A stretch of DNA of 64,000 nucleotides from Polyporus tsugae (lineage: Eukaryota; Basidiomycota; Agaricomycetes; Polyporales; Polyporaceae). Location of the stretch: contig JAHRBS010000011.1 in the NCBI GenBank assembly GCA_024305745.1, positions 806,001-870,000 on the forward strand, given 5' to 3'. Each line of letters starts with the position of its first letter. Within the stretch, counting starts at the first letter, position 1. A program made the position numbers and the translations under genes. Of this stretch, positions 12,175-24,158 are shown piece after piece. The notes below the pieces were generated by a model. The model was not told where the DNA came from. It worked only from the letters and a program-made list of their open reading frames with translations, and ran no database searches.

Positions 12175-13764
12175 ATGAGCGGCCTCACCACCACGCTCAA
12201 CGAGCTGGTATGGGAGTCCATGGTCCATGGCATAGAGGTCATGATCACCTTCTCCGCACTACCAGCCGCACTGCAAAGTACGAGCATCTCATCGTCTTCG
12301 ATCCTGCATGTCCACTCACTCGGCCCACCGTCTGCAGTGCTCCTTTCCGTGCTATTCTTCCCATCCTTCATCATGCTATTCTCGTCAGTCCCCGCCTATA
12401 CGCCCGACCTGTTTCGCTCATCAGCTCATCATGCATCATGGCACATCGCAGGCGATGGAGGAAGATCGGCCTGTCGAGCTTCGGGCTCGCCTTCAACCTG
12501 CTCGCACTCTACATCTCGACGTGGGTCTACTTCGTGACCAACGTCTTGAGCGTGAAGGCGTACATCCTCCAGGCCATACTGGAGTCACCCGGTACCCTCT
12601 ATAGTATCCTGAACAGTAACGCAGAGCGGAACCAGATCGAAGACTCCCTGTCGCATTACTACACCATCGCTCAATGTGCGGGGACCGCGACGCTCACTTT
12701 GAACGTCAGTACATTGCTCTCCTGTTTGTATTTGCGCCGTCCTGATTCCAGCGACCGTTTCAGATTCTGTTTGCGAACACGATCATCTGCTGGCGGGCGG
12801 CCTTACTCTGGCGGCGGAGCATTGTTATCGTTTGGATTATATGCGGTTTCATGCTGTCGGCAACGTTTGGTGCGTGCTCGTTCTCCACCCCATCCCCTAC
12901 TCCTCGCGTGCTCATACACCCCTCTCCACCATCAAGCCGCCGGTGCTGCCGACACGAGGTGGGCGTGCTGGCCATGGGCCACGTACGGCCCAGGTACCGA
13001 CACTGTGGGCACTGGGAACATGTACGCAGGGTATCCTGCAGGCGTCGCAGCCGCCGCTCTGACATTCGCGACGAACCTACTGGCGATCATGACGCTGTAC
13101 ATCATCAAGGCTCTGTAAGTGTACCGACGTGCGATCTGTTCTGCCAGTGTTCACGCCACTGACGAGTTGGACTCGGACTCAATTGCTCGAATGCAGGCAG
13201 TCGAAGGAGGCGCTGAAGAAGTACATGGCGCAGGGATCCGCGTTCAAGAACGTGCTGACTCTGGTCTTCGAGTCTGGTGTACCGTACTGCGCGCTTTGGG
13301 TGAGTCAAATAGCCCAACGTGACCTCGGACCTGCGCTGTACTCACGCTGTCTATCTATGCTCCCCTCGTCCTCCCCGCGTAGGTCATCGTCGTAGCTTGG
13401 GCGGTAGGCATGAACACGCAGGCGATCACATGGAACTACTACCAGAACAGCTTCTGGAACATCTTCGACGTCGTCGTCAACGCCGCGCTCGTCCCGCTCG
13501 TGGTGCGTCCCCCATGTTCCTACTTTCGTGCTCCTTTCCACGCAGGTTGACTGGCAACTCTGCGGCCGGTCGCAGGCACTCCAAGCGACATTCCTCGTCT
13601 GGCTCCTCGTGCGCGGCACATCCCCTGTCGAGTTCTGCATCGCCGAGACGCCGCCGCCGCCCACGGTCTTCGCGTACCAGCCCGAGACGCTGATGCATAG
13701 CCAGTACATGGCGCAGTACCAACAGCAGCCCGGTCCGTTCATGGTGCAGCACCAGCAATACTGA
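12175..13764 (+). CDS. multi-pass membrane protein, WRxxVLW family (copy B)
   Basis: Second member of the local family. The start MSGLTTTLNEL at 12175 is followed by short exons; an exon from about 12452 holds a helix (LSSFGLAFNLLALYISTWVY) and ends in CAGTATLTLN just before an intron, as in the two neighbours. Then come the segment FANTIICWRAALLWRR (the WR..LLW signature), a helix with LTFATNLLAIMTLYII, the conserved ESGVPYCALW, further helices, and a Gln/Tyr-rich tail ending at TGA 13762-13764. Exon order and boundary sequences match copies A and C, which supports common descent. Function unknown; probably at a cell membrane. Confidence 0.7.
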
Positions 13765-14135
13765 GGTGCGCGCGGGAGGTGGTTGGCGGGGCCGGTCGCG
13801 AGCGTGTGGGCGGGATTGATAGTGGGATGGGTGAGAGTCGTATGCGCGGAGAAAAGAGGTACGCTCGTGAGCGCCCGAGTTCATGTGCGAGGGACGCTAT
13901 CATTTCGTACATTGTTTCGCTCTGGGACTTACACGGCCTCTTATTTGTTGGTCCATATTGGTAAGATGCATGAAGGAATCCTGACTTAAGAGTCGCGCGT
14001 CCAGTACATCGTCAAGTAGCTATGGGTCGATGTCCCTTATCAGAATTATAATATATTTGTACATGAGAGCTCAATAGTATACTCTCCATACCTCCTCCAC
14101 TCTCTAGTGTGCGCCCCTGCGGCGAGCAGACGAAC

Positions 14136-15740
14136 TCAAATCGTCTGCACCGCGTTCTCCCCCTGGAGGCGCTTCTCGGAGTGGCTGCAGTCGGATTCGC
14201 TCTCTGCTGTGCCGGATGGCGAACGCAAACAATCCTCAACGTCGCTGTGCATACTCACGACCGTCTCGACGGCGACGGCGATCCCAGCCGGGCCTGCGAT
14301 GGCGCGCTTCAGGCCGTTATCGACGGCCGACTTGTTCAGTGCGACGAGCACAATGATGACCGTCGGGTACATCGCTTGACCAACGAACATATAGTCAATA
14401 GTCGGCGCGCGTCGGTGACTTGCGAGGGAAACTCACGATGAGCGGGACGAGACATCCCTCGACGAGGACGCCGCCTTTAAACCAGAACGAGTTTGAGTGC
14501 GGCTGGTGCTTCTGGGAGAACTGCGCCGAGAGGAATATGGACGAGTGCACGTCCGGGTCGTTGATGCGGGCCCCGATCTGCCAGACGACGACTACGATCT
14601 GGGGGCAACACTTGAGGTGAGCGAACGACTCAAACTGCGAACGCAGAACAAATATACGTCCACGCACCCATAACGTGCAGTAGAGCGCGCCCGATTCGAC
14701 GGGAAGCGTGAACAGGCCCTCGAGATGGGTGCTCGTCGAGCCGCTCGCGACGTGCCTCACTTTCGATGGACCCTACAGGACTGTCTCGTGAGCTTTCCGG
14801 AATGCACTTCGATGTATGGGAATTATTTAGATGCACCATGCCTTGTAAGCGGTCAGAGTCGTGGCAGCGAGGTTGGTGGCGAGTGAGAGGATCGAAGCGA
14901 CCGTGCCCATAGGCAGACCTTCATACATGAACCCTCCTTGAGCCTTGCACGAAAAGCACGTATCTACGACCCCCGTTGCTGCAAGACACACGAGCGCGCA
15001 TAAATGCGGAAAGGTCACCAGAGAAGAAGGACGGCGTCAACGGCTCACTAAATGTTGCCAGCAACAGCACGCATCCGCAGACATGCACAACCCGCCGATA
15101 CAGGATCCGGCTATCCTGCCACAGAACCCAAACGCGCCACAACAAGACAAGGTCGCTCAAGACAATCTACAGGACGGAACCGAACACGACAGAAAGAAGT
15201 CAGAAGCGTATGACACTCGGACAGATGTAGTCAGGGCGATGTGGCATACATTGACAGTTAGCGTCGCGGTTCCCACGCATTGCTGTGGGAGGAATGCACT
15301 CTTGCTGTCCCCCAACGTCGTGTTGGGATCGGAGAGGAGGCTGCCAAAACGCTGGAGGACGACGATGGCCCAGTGCGTGGTGGTGGACACGAGGAGAGCG
15401 GTGATCGCGAAGACCTGTATCGCGGAGAGCCGTTGGCGGACCCCTCGTCGGCTGGAATGCGAAGGTCGATGAGCCGATACCGAGCTCAGATTTAGGAAGC
15501 TCGACTTACAGGAGGAGATAGAGGGACACGATGGCCAGGGCTATGAAGAGTCCTGCAATTGCCGAGTTAGGTCCTCGGAGAGGGATCGTGGGTGTATGAG
15601 ATGTTTGAAGTGGAATCGCACCGTAGAGCACCGCGAAGGAAGTGAATACCGCGACCGCCGTCCACAGGAGTCGGGGTGATGTCGCCTTGCTGGCTCGAAC
15701 GGGTTCTTGGGATGGTGGTGCATAGTGTGCCGGCACAGCT
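14136..15740 (-). CDS. multi-pass membrane protein, WRxxVLW family (copy C)
   Basis: Third member, convergent with copy B. Read from right to left: an exon with helix TAVAVFTSFAVLYGAI near 15650, CVGTATLTVN before an intron near 15250, SDLVLLWRVWVLW near 15150, a helix with ILSLATNLAATTLTAYKAW near 14850, VESGALYCTLW near 14680, a GGVLVEGCLVPLIV helix near 14470, and MYPTVIIVLVALNKS near 14370, then a soluble tail to the stop at 14136. The first ATG is not settled: the frame is blocked just upstream of 15740, so a small 5' exon around 15830-15900 is likely. Confidence 0.65.
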
Positions 15741-17877
15741 CAGAAGGCGGGGAAAGGCGGGAGGAGGGAGTGCAAAGACGGAAGATGGGGACAGCGGGGG
15801 TTCAAGTTTTCTACACTCACTGGCATCATACTCGGACCAGGTGTTCTTTCCCCCACGTTTTTCTGCTAGAACTACACATGGGGATGAGCTTCGTAGACGG
15901 TGTTGATCAGACACGAGTGCGTGCGAAGGGAGCCATCCGGGCACACGTCTGTACGCTCGTTGCCTTTTCAATGGAGTTTAGTCGCAGCTTCACGCAGACA
16001 TTGGCAGAGCATCAAGCTTCAGACTCACCAGGGCGGCACTGTTCTCGCACAAATGCAATCGGCGAAGGGTTTTAAACCCTCGGGAGGAAGTAGCCTATCG
16101 TGGCATTCAGTATCACGGGTGCGACTTCGCATCAGATATCGCATGATATTGTGTTCGATGGGTTGGATAGTTGCCTCCACCACAGCGCTAGATGATCTTG
16201 TTCGTCATATCACTGTCAAGCACATAAAATGGAGCAGATGCGCTCACAAGTGGAGGTAGACCGTAGTTGACCAATGTTGCGAGGCATACTGTCGTAAACA
16301 TGACGGGATCCGGATCTAAGGCACACCATAAGCACAACATAGACTTCGTATCCCTTCATCGCGCTTACATAGAAATGGTTTAACGGTGGACCTCAAGTTG
16401 CAGTTGTCGTCATCGTCGCGATGCTCGATGGCCTCCGGACTCCGGTCGAATGCGGTTCCTGCACTTGTGCATCAGCGTGTCGAGCGCATGTAGAGAAGAA
16501 GAGGGCATACACTTGTAGTACCGCTGTTGACTGACTATATTCGTAGAACTAAGAGTACATTTGCGAGACTCGAGTGACTGTGTAGAGGAGCAGAGGGACT
16601 CAGGCCTGTCGGGTTGGTCCGACGACAGTCGCAGTCGCGGTCAATGAAGCGCTCAAGGCTCAGCGCCCACGAGCCACGTGGCGCCAATGGTGGGCGGACC
16701 CACAGGTGCACCTCACTGGCAATCTTTCTCCATCCCGGTCGTTCATGCGACTTGGCACCTCCTCCAACATGGCGACATACCCGTATGTCTTTGTACTGTT
16801 TTAAGCTGCTATCCGAGTCGGCCTCAAGGGCCAAGCTATTTTGATCTCCACCTCGACACTGGCATCTCCATAGTGAGGGCGCACGGCTGGGGGTCACTCG
16901 CTCGATCGACGCTTTCAGGAGTACTTAAAGTGGGCAGAGGACGTAATGGCTGGCTGGAAGTTCGAGGTGGGTGTCTATTGAGAGTTTCAACGTCACTTAT
17001 GAGACGTCCACTGAAGAGGCACTGATTACTGTTACTTATCCCGGTGCGCCCTTTCAATAGAAACGACGGACCCGCGCAAGGCTCACTTGGCGGATCGCAG
17101 TGTATGCCATTACTCGTTAGTAGTTATCTGTGTCCCTTCGTCAGCACCCGTCCGATAATCCCCACTCTATCCCAACTTTATGCTTCAATGCGCAGGTATT
17201 CGGGCGTTTTCAGAGGCTCGAACTCGGGCCTTATTCTGGGGTCGTTCACGCACTAGTGAGTCGCTTACTTAAAGTTCTACTGTATCAGCATTCAGCTGAC
17301 AAGGCTATTCCCAGAGGACCCCGTTCAGTGGTCACCGACAGCGAGCACTGCTCACCCTTATTGCACTGGATCGACACATGAAAATCCAGTCAGCCTATAC
17401 CAGTCGTTTGTTCAGCTCTGTAGCCGCGTCGGATCCTCGAAGCCACTGGTACGTCGCGTGTAGACATTCCTGTAAGCCTTCTACAAGCGTCTCATCCTCC
17501 TCATTAGTCAGTGGGCCTTCATCTACTCTCGAGACTGACTACGGTGGAGCGCTATAGCATCTTGCTCACCGTGACGGCAACGCGTGAGCGTCTCGTACGG
17601 ACGCCCTGAATGCTCACGCTGACGTGCGCGGTGCGTCGCAGTGTCGGCGTCCAAGTTTCTTCCACCTTATAGGCACTTCCCATCGGAAAGACCTATCTTC
17701 CATGCCACGAGAAACCGTGTCTCATAGCGGCGTGGTATTTAGCAATCAGGTGGGACGATTCTGTAGCTGTGACATATCCTCTGGCGTTCTCCCTATCGCT
17801 CATATCTCGCCGACTAGCGGCACCTTGCTTCATTCAACGCTACTCGTCAAGGCCACTCCTACCGCAATCCCATCGCC
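15741..17877. other. no confident gene
   Basis: About 2 kb without a supportable gene apart from a possible 5' exon of the membrane protein to the left. A short plus-strand run near 16905-16965 (FQEYLKWAEDVMAGWK) is protein-like but isolated. The base composition is less GC-rich than the flanking genes. Confidence 0.25.
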
Positions 17878-20031
17878 ATGGACATGAAACTACCTATCTT
17901 CGCGGCCCTGGTGCGTTCCCTCTAGCCACGATCCTGCCTGATAATTCATCATCGTCCTACTAGGCTGTGCATCAGCTCCTTCGTCGCTATGAGACGTACT
18001 CGTTCTCCTTCTACGGCCTAGCTCTCTTCGTCCCACCTGCCCTCATTGTTACCGTGCCGTTCCACAAGGGCTATTCCGCGACGCCACCCCTCGGCTCCTT
18101 CCTTCAATGTCTCGCGCTCTACTTGACTACTCTCGCTGGTTCGATCTTCGCCTATCGACTCTCCCCATTCCATCCCCTCGCGCGCTACCCCGGCCCGCTC
18201 ATCGGCAAGCTGTCCGGCTTCTGGATGGCATACGTGAGCACGGGCGGACGCCAACAGCACTACCTCAAGGCGCTCCATGACCGTTACGGGGACGTAGTGC
18301 GGATAGGTACGTCAGCGACTCATCTTGCGATTCCGGGGCTGACAGCTTGAACCTCCAGGTCCGAACACCGTCGTGATTCGCAAACCGTCAACGGCGAACA
18401 CCCTCATCGGAGGGTCCGGCCTCCCAAAAGGACCGCGTACGTCCGCATGCTATGTTGATCGACGGAGGGAGGCTGACGCTGGGCCACAGAGCAGCTCGGA
18501 AGGTTTCTCTCCGACAGGAACCTCGCCATGATCGCGCTGCAGGACACGGAGCTCCACATCCAGTGGCGGCGAGCTTGGAACAGAGGCCTGAGCCCTGCCG
18601 CGCTGAAGGGATGATATGAGGACCAGATCGCGAAGAGGGCGAGCCAGCTCGTGAGTCGAATCGAGGAGCACAAGGGAGAGGTTCTCCTCGATCACTGGTT
18701 CGGGTACTTCACGTGAGTCCGTTTCGCCGCGCAGCGATGAGGTCGTCGGTACTGATCGTTTTCTTCTACGCGTTCCTGCCAGGTATGACTTCATGTCCGA
18801 CATGGCGTGAGTTCTATCTATTCGGTTATGCGTATTATTCTGATGCCATTACATACTAGTTTCGGAGGAGGAACGTCTGAAATGCTCAGCGGGAAGGGTG
18901 ACACCAGTTTCTGGGACGGTTTGGAGAAATCCGCTAGGCGAGGACGCGTCCCCCATGGGTTAGAAGCGATAGCTGAATGCCTTTCAGGAATGCGACGTTC
19001 TTCGGGCACGTACCATGGTTTGGGGTCCTGCTCGGACGTATCCCCTTCGTCATGACAGGCAGCAAGGACTTCCTCGGAAAGTGCAAGGACAGCGCCGCTC
19101 GCCGCCTCCAGCGAGGCTCTGTTACACGCGACTTGCTCCACTATCTGGTAAGTGTCGTCTAAAGGTGTCATAGGCAGTCTCACGCTAAGCCCGGTACAGA
19201 ACTACGAGGACGTACAGGACTTGAAGCATCCCCGGCCGCCCTTCCCGCAGCTCGTCAGCGACGGCATCCTCGCGATGGTCGCTGGCTCGGACACGGTCGC
19301 CAGCACGATGACGAGCCTCTTCGCTTGTCTTTTCGCTCACCCTCAGATGTACGAGAGGCTGCAGGAGGAGGTCGACAAGTACTATCCGCCTGGCGAAGCT
19401 CTCCACACCAAGCACCACCGAGACATGCACTACCTTACTGGAGTAATGTAAGAAACCGCGTCTGGAGGCTACGTGCGCGATCGATCACTGACACTCCCTC
19501 CAGTAACGAGACGCTGCGTATCTTCCCGGCTGTCCCCAATTGCACTCAGCGCCAGGTACCTCGGAACGGGAACGGTATCACGGTGGATGAAGTGTACATC
19601 TCAATGAATTACTGTGTAACGCACTCAACTCATAGTGATTTCACCCGTCCAGGTACCTCCCTGCGGGCACGGCGTTCTGGATGAACGCCTACTCGATGCA
19701 CCTCGACCCGAACAACTTCTCGCCCTCGCCCGAGGCGTTCCTCCCCGAGCGCTGGCTCCCGAAGTCTGACAGCCGTTCGCTGTGCCACGGCCCAGGTTAC
19801 GCGCACAACGAAACGGCGTTCATGCCGTTCTCGATTGGCCCGATGAACTGCGTCGGGAAGGCGCTCGCGATGCAGGAGATGCGGACGGTCATGTGCGCGA
19901 TCCTCCAGCGCATCAAGCTGCGGCCGGTAAAAGGGTGGGTATTGGAGGACTACGATCGCGGGTTCAAAGACTACTTCGTCACCGTGCGTGGAGAGCTGGC
20001 CGCCCTTGTGGAGGTGCGCGGGCGGGCGTGA
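17878..20031 (+). CDS. cytochrome P450 monooxygenase with one in-frame stop
   Basis: Membrane-anchored P450 haem monooxygenase; substrate unknown. Exon 1 is 17878-17910; after the intron 17911-17963 come two hydrophobic helices, the Pro-rich hinge (YPGPLIGK) and YGDVVRIG. Later exons show the C-helix WRRAW, the I-helix motif AGSDTVAST near 19285, ExxR as ETLR near 19510, PERW near 19750, and the haem loop FSIGPMNCVGK with the cysteine codon at 19849-19851. The stop is at 20029-20031. A TGA at 18612-18614 interrupts the exon after SPAALKG, and sequence on both sides stays in frame, so this is either a young null allele or a base error. It is a paralogue of the orphan exon at 6957. Clan and family are not assigned. 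Confidence 0.8.
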
Positions 20032-20362
20032 ATGCGGCGAGGCGACTCGGATGTTTGCTGCGGCTGGGGTGAGTAGGGAGATGCACAAGGCGGGGTCTGT
20101 GGCTCGGTTCGTATATATGTATCAGTATTGCTGTATAAAGGAGATCACGTTCCGACGATGCACAGCTGGGTGTGCATTGTTCAGACCCGTGCCGGGGCTA
20201 GTACTTAAGTACTGGGTACTGGAGTCCCACTGGCAGTGAAGGCGGGCTCCGCGAGTCGCTGTGCCGGTCGTTCAGCGTGGTGTGAAGCGCCTGGAGAACC
20301 GCATTTTCGTCTTGACCACCACCTTGGCAACTCCGTCCACAATCCACTTCTTCTACCCCCCA

Positions 20363-22117
20363 ATGCCTCATAAGGCTCTTATCGTCCCCGACATACTTCA
20401 TGAGATATTTCAGCATCTCTCTATATGCCCACAGCTCTCCCTTCCTAGCGCAGAACTGGGATCATTCATGTTTCCTACTGAGCCGGGAGACCAGGACAAC
20501 CTTCGAATTCAAGCTTGCAATTCCAAGAGGCTTACCCTCGCACGCGCCGCACGTACATGCAAGGCTTTCGCTGAACCCGCTTCTCGGGTACTCTGGGAAG
20601 TGGTGGATGATTTCTCACTAAGGGGGTTGCTGCTCCGAGTCGAGACTGCGTGTGTGAGTGGTACCTTATCCTTCAGACGCACTCAGAGGCTGTTGCTGAC
20701 CTGCGTTCTCATCAAGACATCTGAGGGTGAAGAACAGGCTCGTATTTTGGCGCGGTTCGAGCACATCGCTAGGCGCATCCGCGCTCTGTCATGCAGGGGT
20801 TTGGGAGGCTTGCACGATGAAGACGGACTCTCTCTCATCTGTTCACGTTACGACGGCAGAGCCATATTCCCCAACCTGCGCGCGCTCTCCTGGACGGGCC
20901 CCATGCGATGGCGTGTAAGGCCTTTTGGTCTTGCATTCTTGAGAGCTGCATGCGCCTCCCCTACACTAGTACTTTTCACCATCTTTTCATCGCCGCACGA
21001 CCCTTCCATTGCCGAAAGCTTGAACACTGTCTCGGACGCGCATCCAGGCCTCATCCATCTGCAAGCACCATACCTCACGCTTATTGATGAAGACAGCCAC
21101 CATGCATTGGCGAGATTCAGGAACCTCCGCACCGTTCGTTGGGGACACATCGACAACAGTGTGTTCTGCCGTCTTGCAACGCTGCCGAATTTACGAACCC
21201 TCCATGGAAGCTTCGCTATATCAAGCCCTGCCGTGGGGACCCAGGCTGCATTCCCTGCTCTCGAAGAGCTCTCGACCAAGTCAGACTTGGATGTAGACCG
21301 TGGGACTAACTTCCTTGCGGCGCTTCCCCTTATATCCTCCAAATCTCTGACTATCATGGCTGTCCACATCTCCGGGTTGATGCTCACCGTCGAGGACATG
21401 CTAGAACATCTGGACGGGATGTGTTCGTCTTTCACCCTAGCGCAGCTTAGCAAACTGGACCTCAGCATCCCCATCAACGGTATCGAGATCGAACTTCTTG
21501 ACGGGCCCTTCGACTTCATGGATATCCGATCACTCAAACGTCTTCGAGCACTCAGAGACATTTCAGTCGTCATTGAGTTTAATGGCTTCGCCGAGGCTGC
21601 GTTCAACGTCAAAAACGAGGATCTGGACACCATCGCGTCCACGTGGCCCGACCTTGCGCACGTCAAAGTCGGCCACTTGATTGACCGCGACGACCCCAAC
21701 GACCCCAACGATGAGCCTTGGAACGTCAGCCGGCCATCGTTCAGCGCAATTGTGTCTCTCGCAGAGCGCTGCCGCAAGCTGCAGAGCCTCGACATCGAGT
21801 TTGAGGACGTCTCCGTGGACGAGCTGGCGCGGCTCGAGGCACATGCGGATGCCTGCGCATCTCCACAGACAGCGCTGCGTAGGATCGTCTTTGGTCCTGA
21901 TACGGACTTCCGCCAGAACCTCCGCTTGGCGGACCCATCCCGGCTGGTGGCAGTGCTGCGAAAGCTGTTCCCGAATCTCACCAGCGGACTGGAGATGCTG
22001 CAAGAGGAGACGGGGGAGGGATTGGTGAGGTATCGCGGCTGGCAGCTGAATGAGATGGAGACGGACACATTCCGTCTCTTGAGGGCGCTCGGGTCGGAGG
22101 TGCATGTCGACGGGTAG
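20363..22117 (+). CDS. F-box/LRR-like protein, single exon
   Basis: One uninterrupted frame of 584 residues starting at the ATG 20363 (an upstream in-frame ATG at 20261 would add 34 residues that look like leader sequence). The N-terminus ALIVPDILHEIFQHL fits the F-box used to bind Skp1 in SCF ubiquitin ligases; the following segment (AARTCKAFAEPASRVLWE) is the usual continuation in Agaricomycetes. The rest is made of irregular leucine-rich repeats that probably recognise a substrate. No intron is needed. Such genes are highly expanded in these fungi, so the target cannot be guessed. Confidence 0.8.
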   Translation: MPHKALIVPDILHEIFQHLSICPQLSLPSAELGSFMFPTEPGDQDNLRIQACNSKRLTLARAARTCKAFAEPASRVLWEVVDDFSLRGLLLRVETACVSGTLSFRRTQRLLLTCVLIKTSEGEEQARILARFEHIARRIRALSCRGLGGLHDEDGLSLICSRYDGRAIFPNLRALSWTGPMRWRVRPFGLAFLRAACASPTLVLFTIFSSPHDPSIAESLNTVSDAHPGLIHLQAPYLTLIDEDSHHALARFRNLRTVRWGHIDNSVFCRLATLPNLRTLHGSFAISSPAVGTQAAFPALEELSTKSDLDVDRGTNFLAALPLISSKSLTIMAVHISGLMLTVEDMLEHLDGMCSSFTLAQLSKLDLSIPINGIEIELLDGPFDFMDIRSLKRLRALRDISVVIEFNGFAEAAFNVKNEDLDTIASTWPDLAHVKVGHLIDRDDPNDPNDEPWNVSRPSFSAIVSLAERCRKLQSLDIEFEDVSVDELARLEAHADACASPQTALRRIVFGPDTDFRQNLRLADPSRLVAVLRKLFPNLTSGLEMLQEETGEGLVRYRGWQLNEMETDTFRLLRALGSEVHVDG

Positions 22118-23812
22118 CAGTCGTGGGGGTATGCTTGTAAATTGTGAAATGCACAAGATTTGAACTCGAAGTGAATTAAAGTTGGATGCATGGTCAAAAA
22201 CATTACATAGAAGATCCCCCTCGCACGCGGCCACCAGGGCGCTGCTGAACGTGTGCTCGCACACGCTGGCGATGGGAGTGTATTGGCGTGTCGGCGATCT
22301 CAAGCATCGGCAGGTTGGTGTCGTGCGGCGGGGCAAGCAGGCGGCCAATTAGGTCTATGTGCAATTAGCTAGTAGTAGGAACAGTGGAGAGCGCGGCGCT
22401 AGACATACGAGCTCCCTTCGGGAGGCTGTTTGCGCCGAGGAAGACGCCGTGCGGATGTCCACGATAGTGACAACGATCGCATTGCTCGCGCGGAGCGTCC
22501 GGAGGGTCGCCATGCTGGTCGTAAGGAGCGAGATGGGGTTGAGGAGCAGCGGGACTCAATGACGGGCCTGGGTGTCGGCGTTGGGAGGTCAGGGATGTCG
22601 ATGAGCGCGCTGTTTCCCGCAGAGGGCCCGGGAGGCGCAGATGACGGTCAGCACCCAGTCGTCGTCGAACCTGACCTCGACCTCCCCGAGAGGCGCTTTG
22701 AGGTCCCTGAGGAATGCGCACCTGCGTGGACCGATAGTAGTGAGGTAAGAGGAGTTGACCGTCGAACGCAAGCCAAGGTGGACGACATAAACGCCCGAGG
22801 ACCAAAAAGCAAGCTGCCACCGGGGAGGCGGGCCGCCACGGCGCCGCGCGCGACCGAGATCCAACGCCAACGAAATGCGCTTGGGCTTGTGCTCTCTCTC
22901 ATCCTCGTCCTCGCTGCTAGCCCACCCTCGCCCGCGTTCGAAACCAGCCTATATCGTCTCACTCTTCTTTAAAATTACACAGGTTTTGCAATGCACATTT
23001 GTCCAGTACATCGGACTCCGCTCCTTCCCAATCTGCGACTTGGAGTTCCCGTTGGCGGTGGAAACCGGTACTAGCAGTGCTCCTTCTGCGGTCTTTGAAA
23101 TCGCCATTGTGCTCGGTCTGGTGCGCCGTAATCCGTCTTCTTTACTACTCACTTTAGCTGACAAACCCGCTCATCCTACCAAACACACCCAAGGATCGCA
23201 CAGACACGATTCTAGTCCCACGCCGCCATTCTTCTTTTTGTGCCCCCTCCATCCTCCTCACCCTCCTCGCTGGTCCCCCTCAGCGCATCCTGCTCCAGGC
23301 TCTGTTCACCAACCTCAGTTTCTCTTCCATTAACTACCGTAATCCGTCCGTCTGCCCTCTCACCTGCTACCCCGACCGGTCAGATGCAAGGATTCCAAGC
23401 TCTGGCCAGTCCCAGTTCGCCTTCATTCTCCCCACCTCGTTCGACGCTCCGAGCGTCCCAATCGCGCCTGGCTCTTCATGTTCTCGGTGTGTAGTAGGGT
23501 CGACGCTCACCGACTCGGACTCAAGACACGTCCGATTGTGAAAACTTCAATATCGTCTGTTCTCCGTTCTAACACGGAGATAGGAGGATGCTGGTGAGAT
23601 GTCGGTGCGTATCTACCGCAAATCCTACTTATGCAGACAACGTACAACATGGTGACTAACTCTGGCCCAGGTACTTCCGTCTGCACCTCCATGATCTACA
23701 TCGGCTGGACAACGCATCACTTACACGGATGAGACCTGACTGGGAACTACCGCTATGAGAGCCCCCGGGTGGCAGTGGTCCCCTACACCGCGAGCGAAGA
23801 TCCGCATAGCTG
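22118..23812. other. no confident gene
   Basis: Open frames exist on both strands but no family is recognised. The plus strand near 23250-23480 (for example ILLTLLAGPPQRILLQALFTNL) and 23670-23730 (TSVCTSMIYIGWTTHHL) is protein-like and may be a decayed gene. The GC-rich block at 22815-22865 resembles one at 8515-8570, hinting at a dispersed repeat. Confidence 0.25.
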
Positions 23813-23910
23813 GTTTCCATTACTCCTACCGCCACGGTCTTGACAACATCCTGGTCCTCTTGATCGGTGGCATCCCCATCGCCATGCCCACGGTCTTGTC
23901 CGTCACTCTG
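23813..23910 (+). pseudogene. fragment of plasma-membrane H+-ATPase
   Basis: About 32 residues are unmistakable: [15 protein letters not shown] followed by [13 protein letters not shown], the M4 helix with the ion-binding proline of P-type (type IIIA) proton pumps. Directly after this the sequence loses similarity; the phosphorylation motif DKTGT that should follow about 40 residues later is absent. This is a gene fragment, not a pump. It lies about 250 bases before a WD40 gene and may have been moved here by a transposon or left from a degraded copy. Confidence 0.72.
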
Positions 23911-24158
23911 TATGAGGATCGGAGGCTCTTCCATGAGGAATTTATGCACGCTCGTGCAACTAAGCTCAATACAAATACGATGGTGGCAATGGGTCCCTTG
24001 TATCACAAGCGGTGCGACGTGTCGCAACGGGGCACATCAATGTGCATGTGACCGTGTCTCCTGCGCTACTGGCGAGTCTGCGTGCAATGAGTGTGGCACA
24101 TCTCCTCAGTCTGTGGGTGGCACAATGTCCTCGTCTTCTCTACTTTCATCATTCCACC

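Noticed and set aside
20848..22203. Long minus-strand open frame of 451 residues
   Set aside because: It is antisense to the F-box/LRR gene, is Ser/Arg-rich and has no domain.
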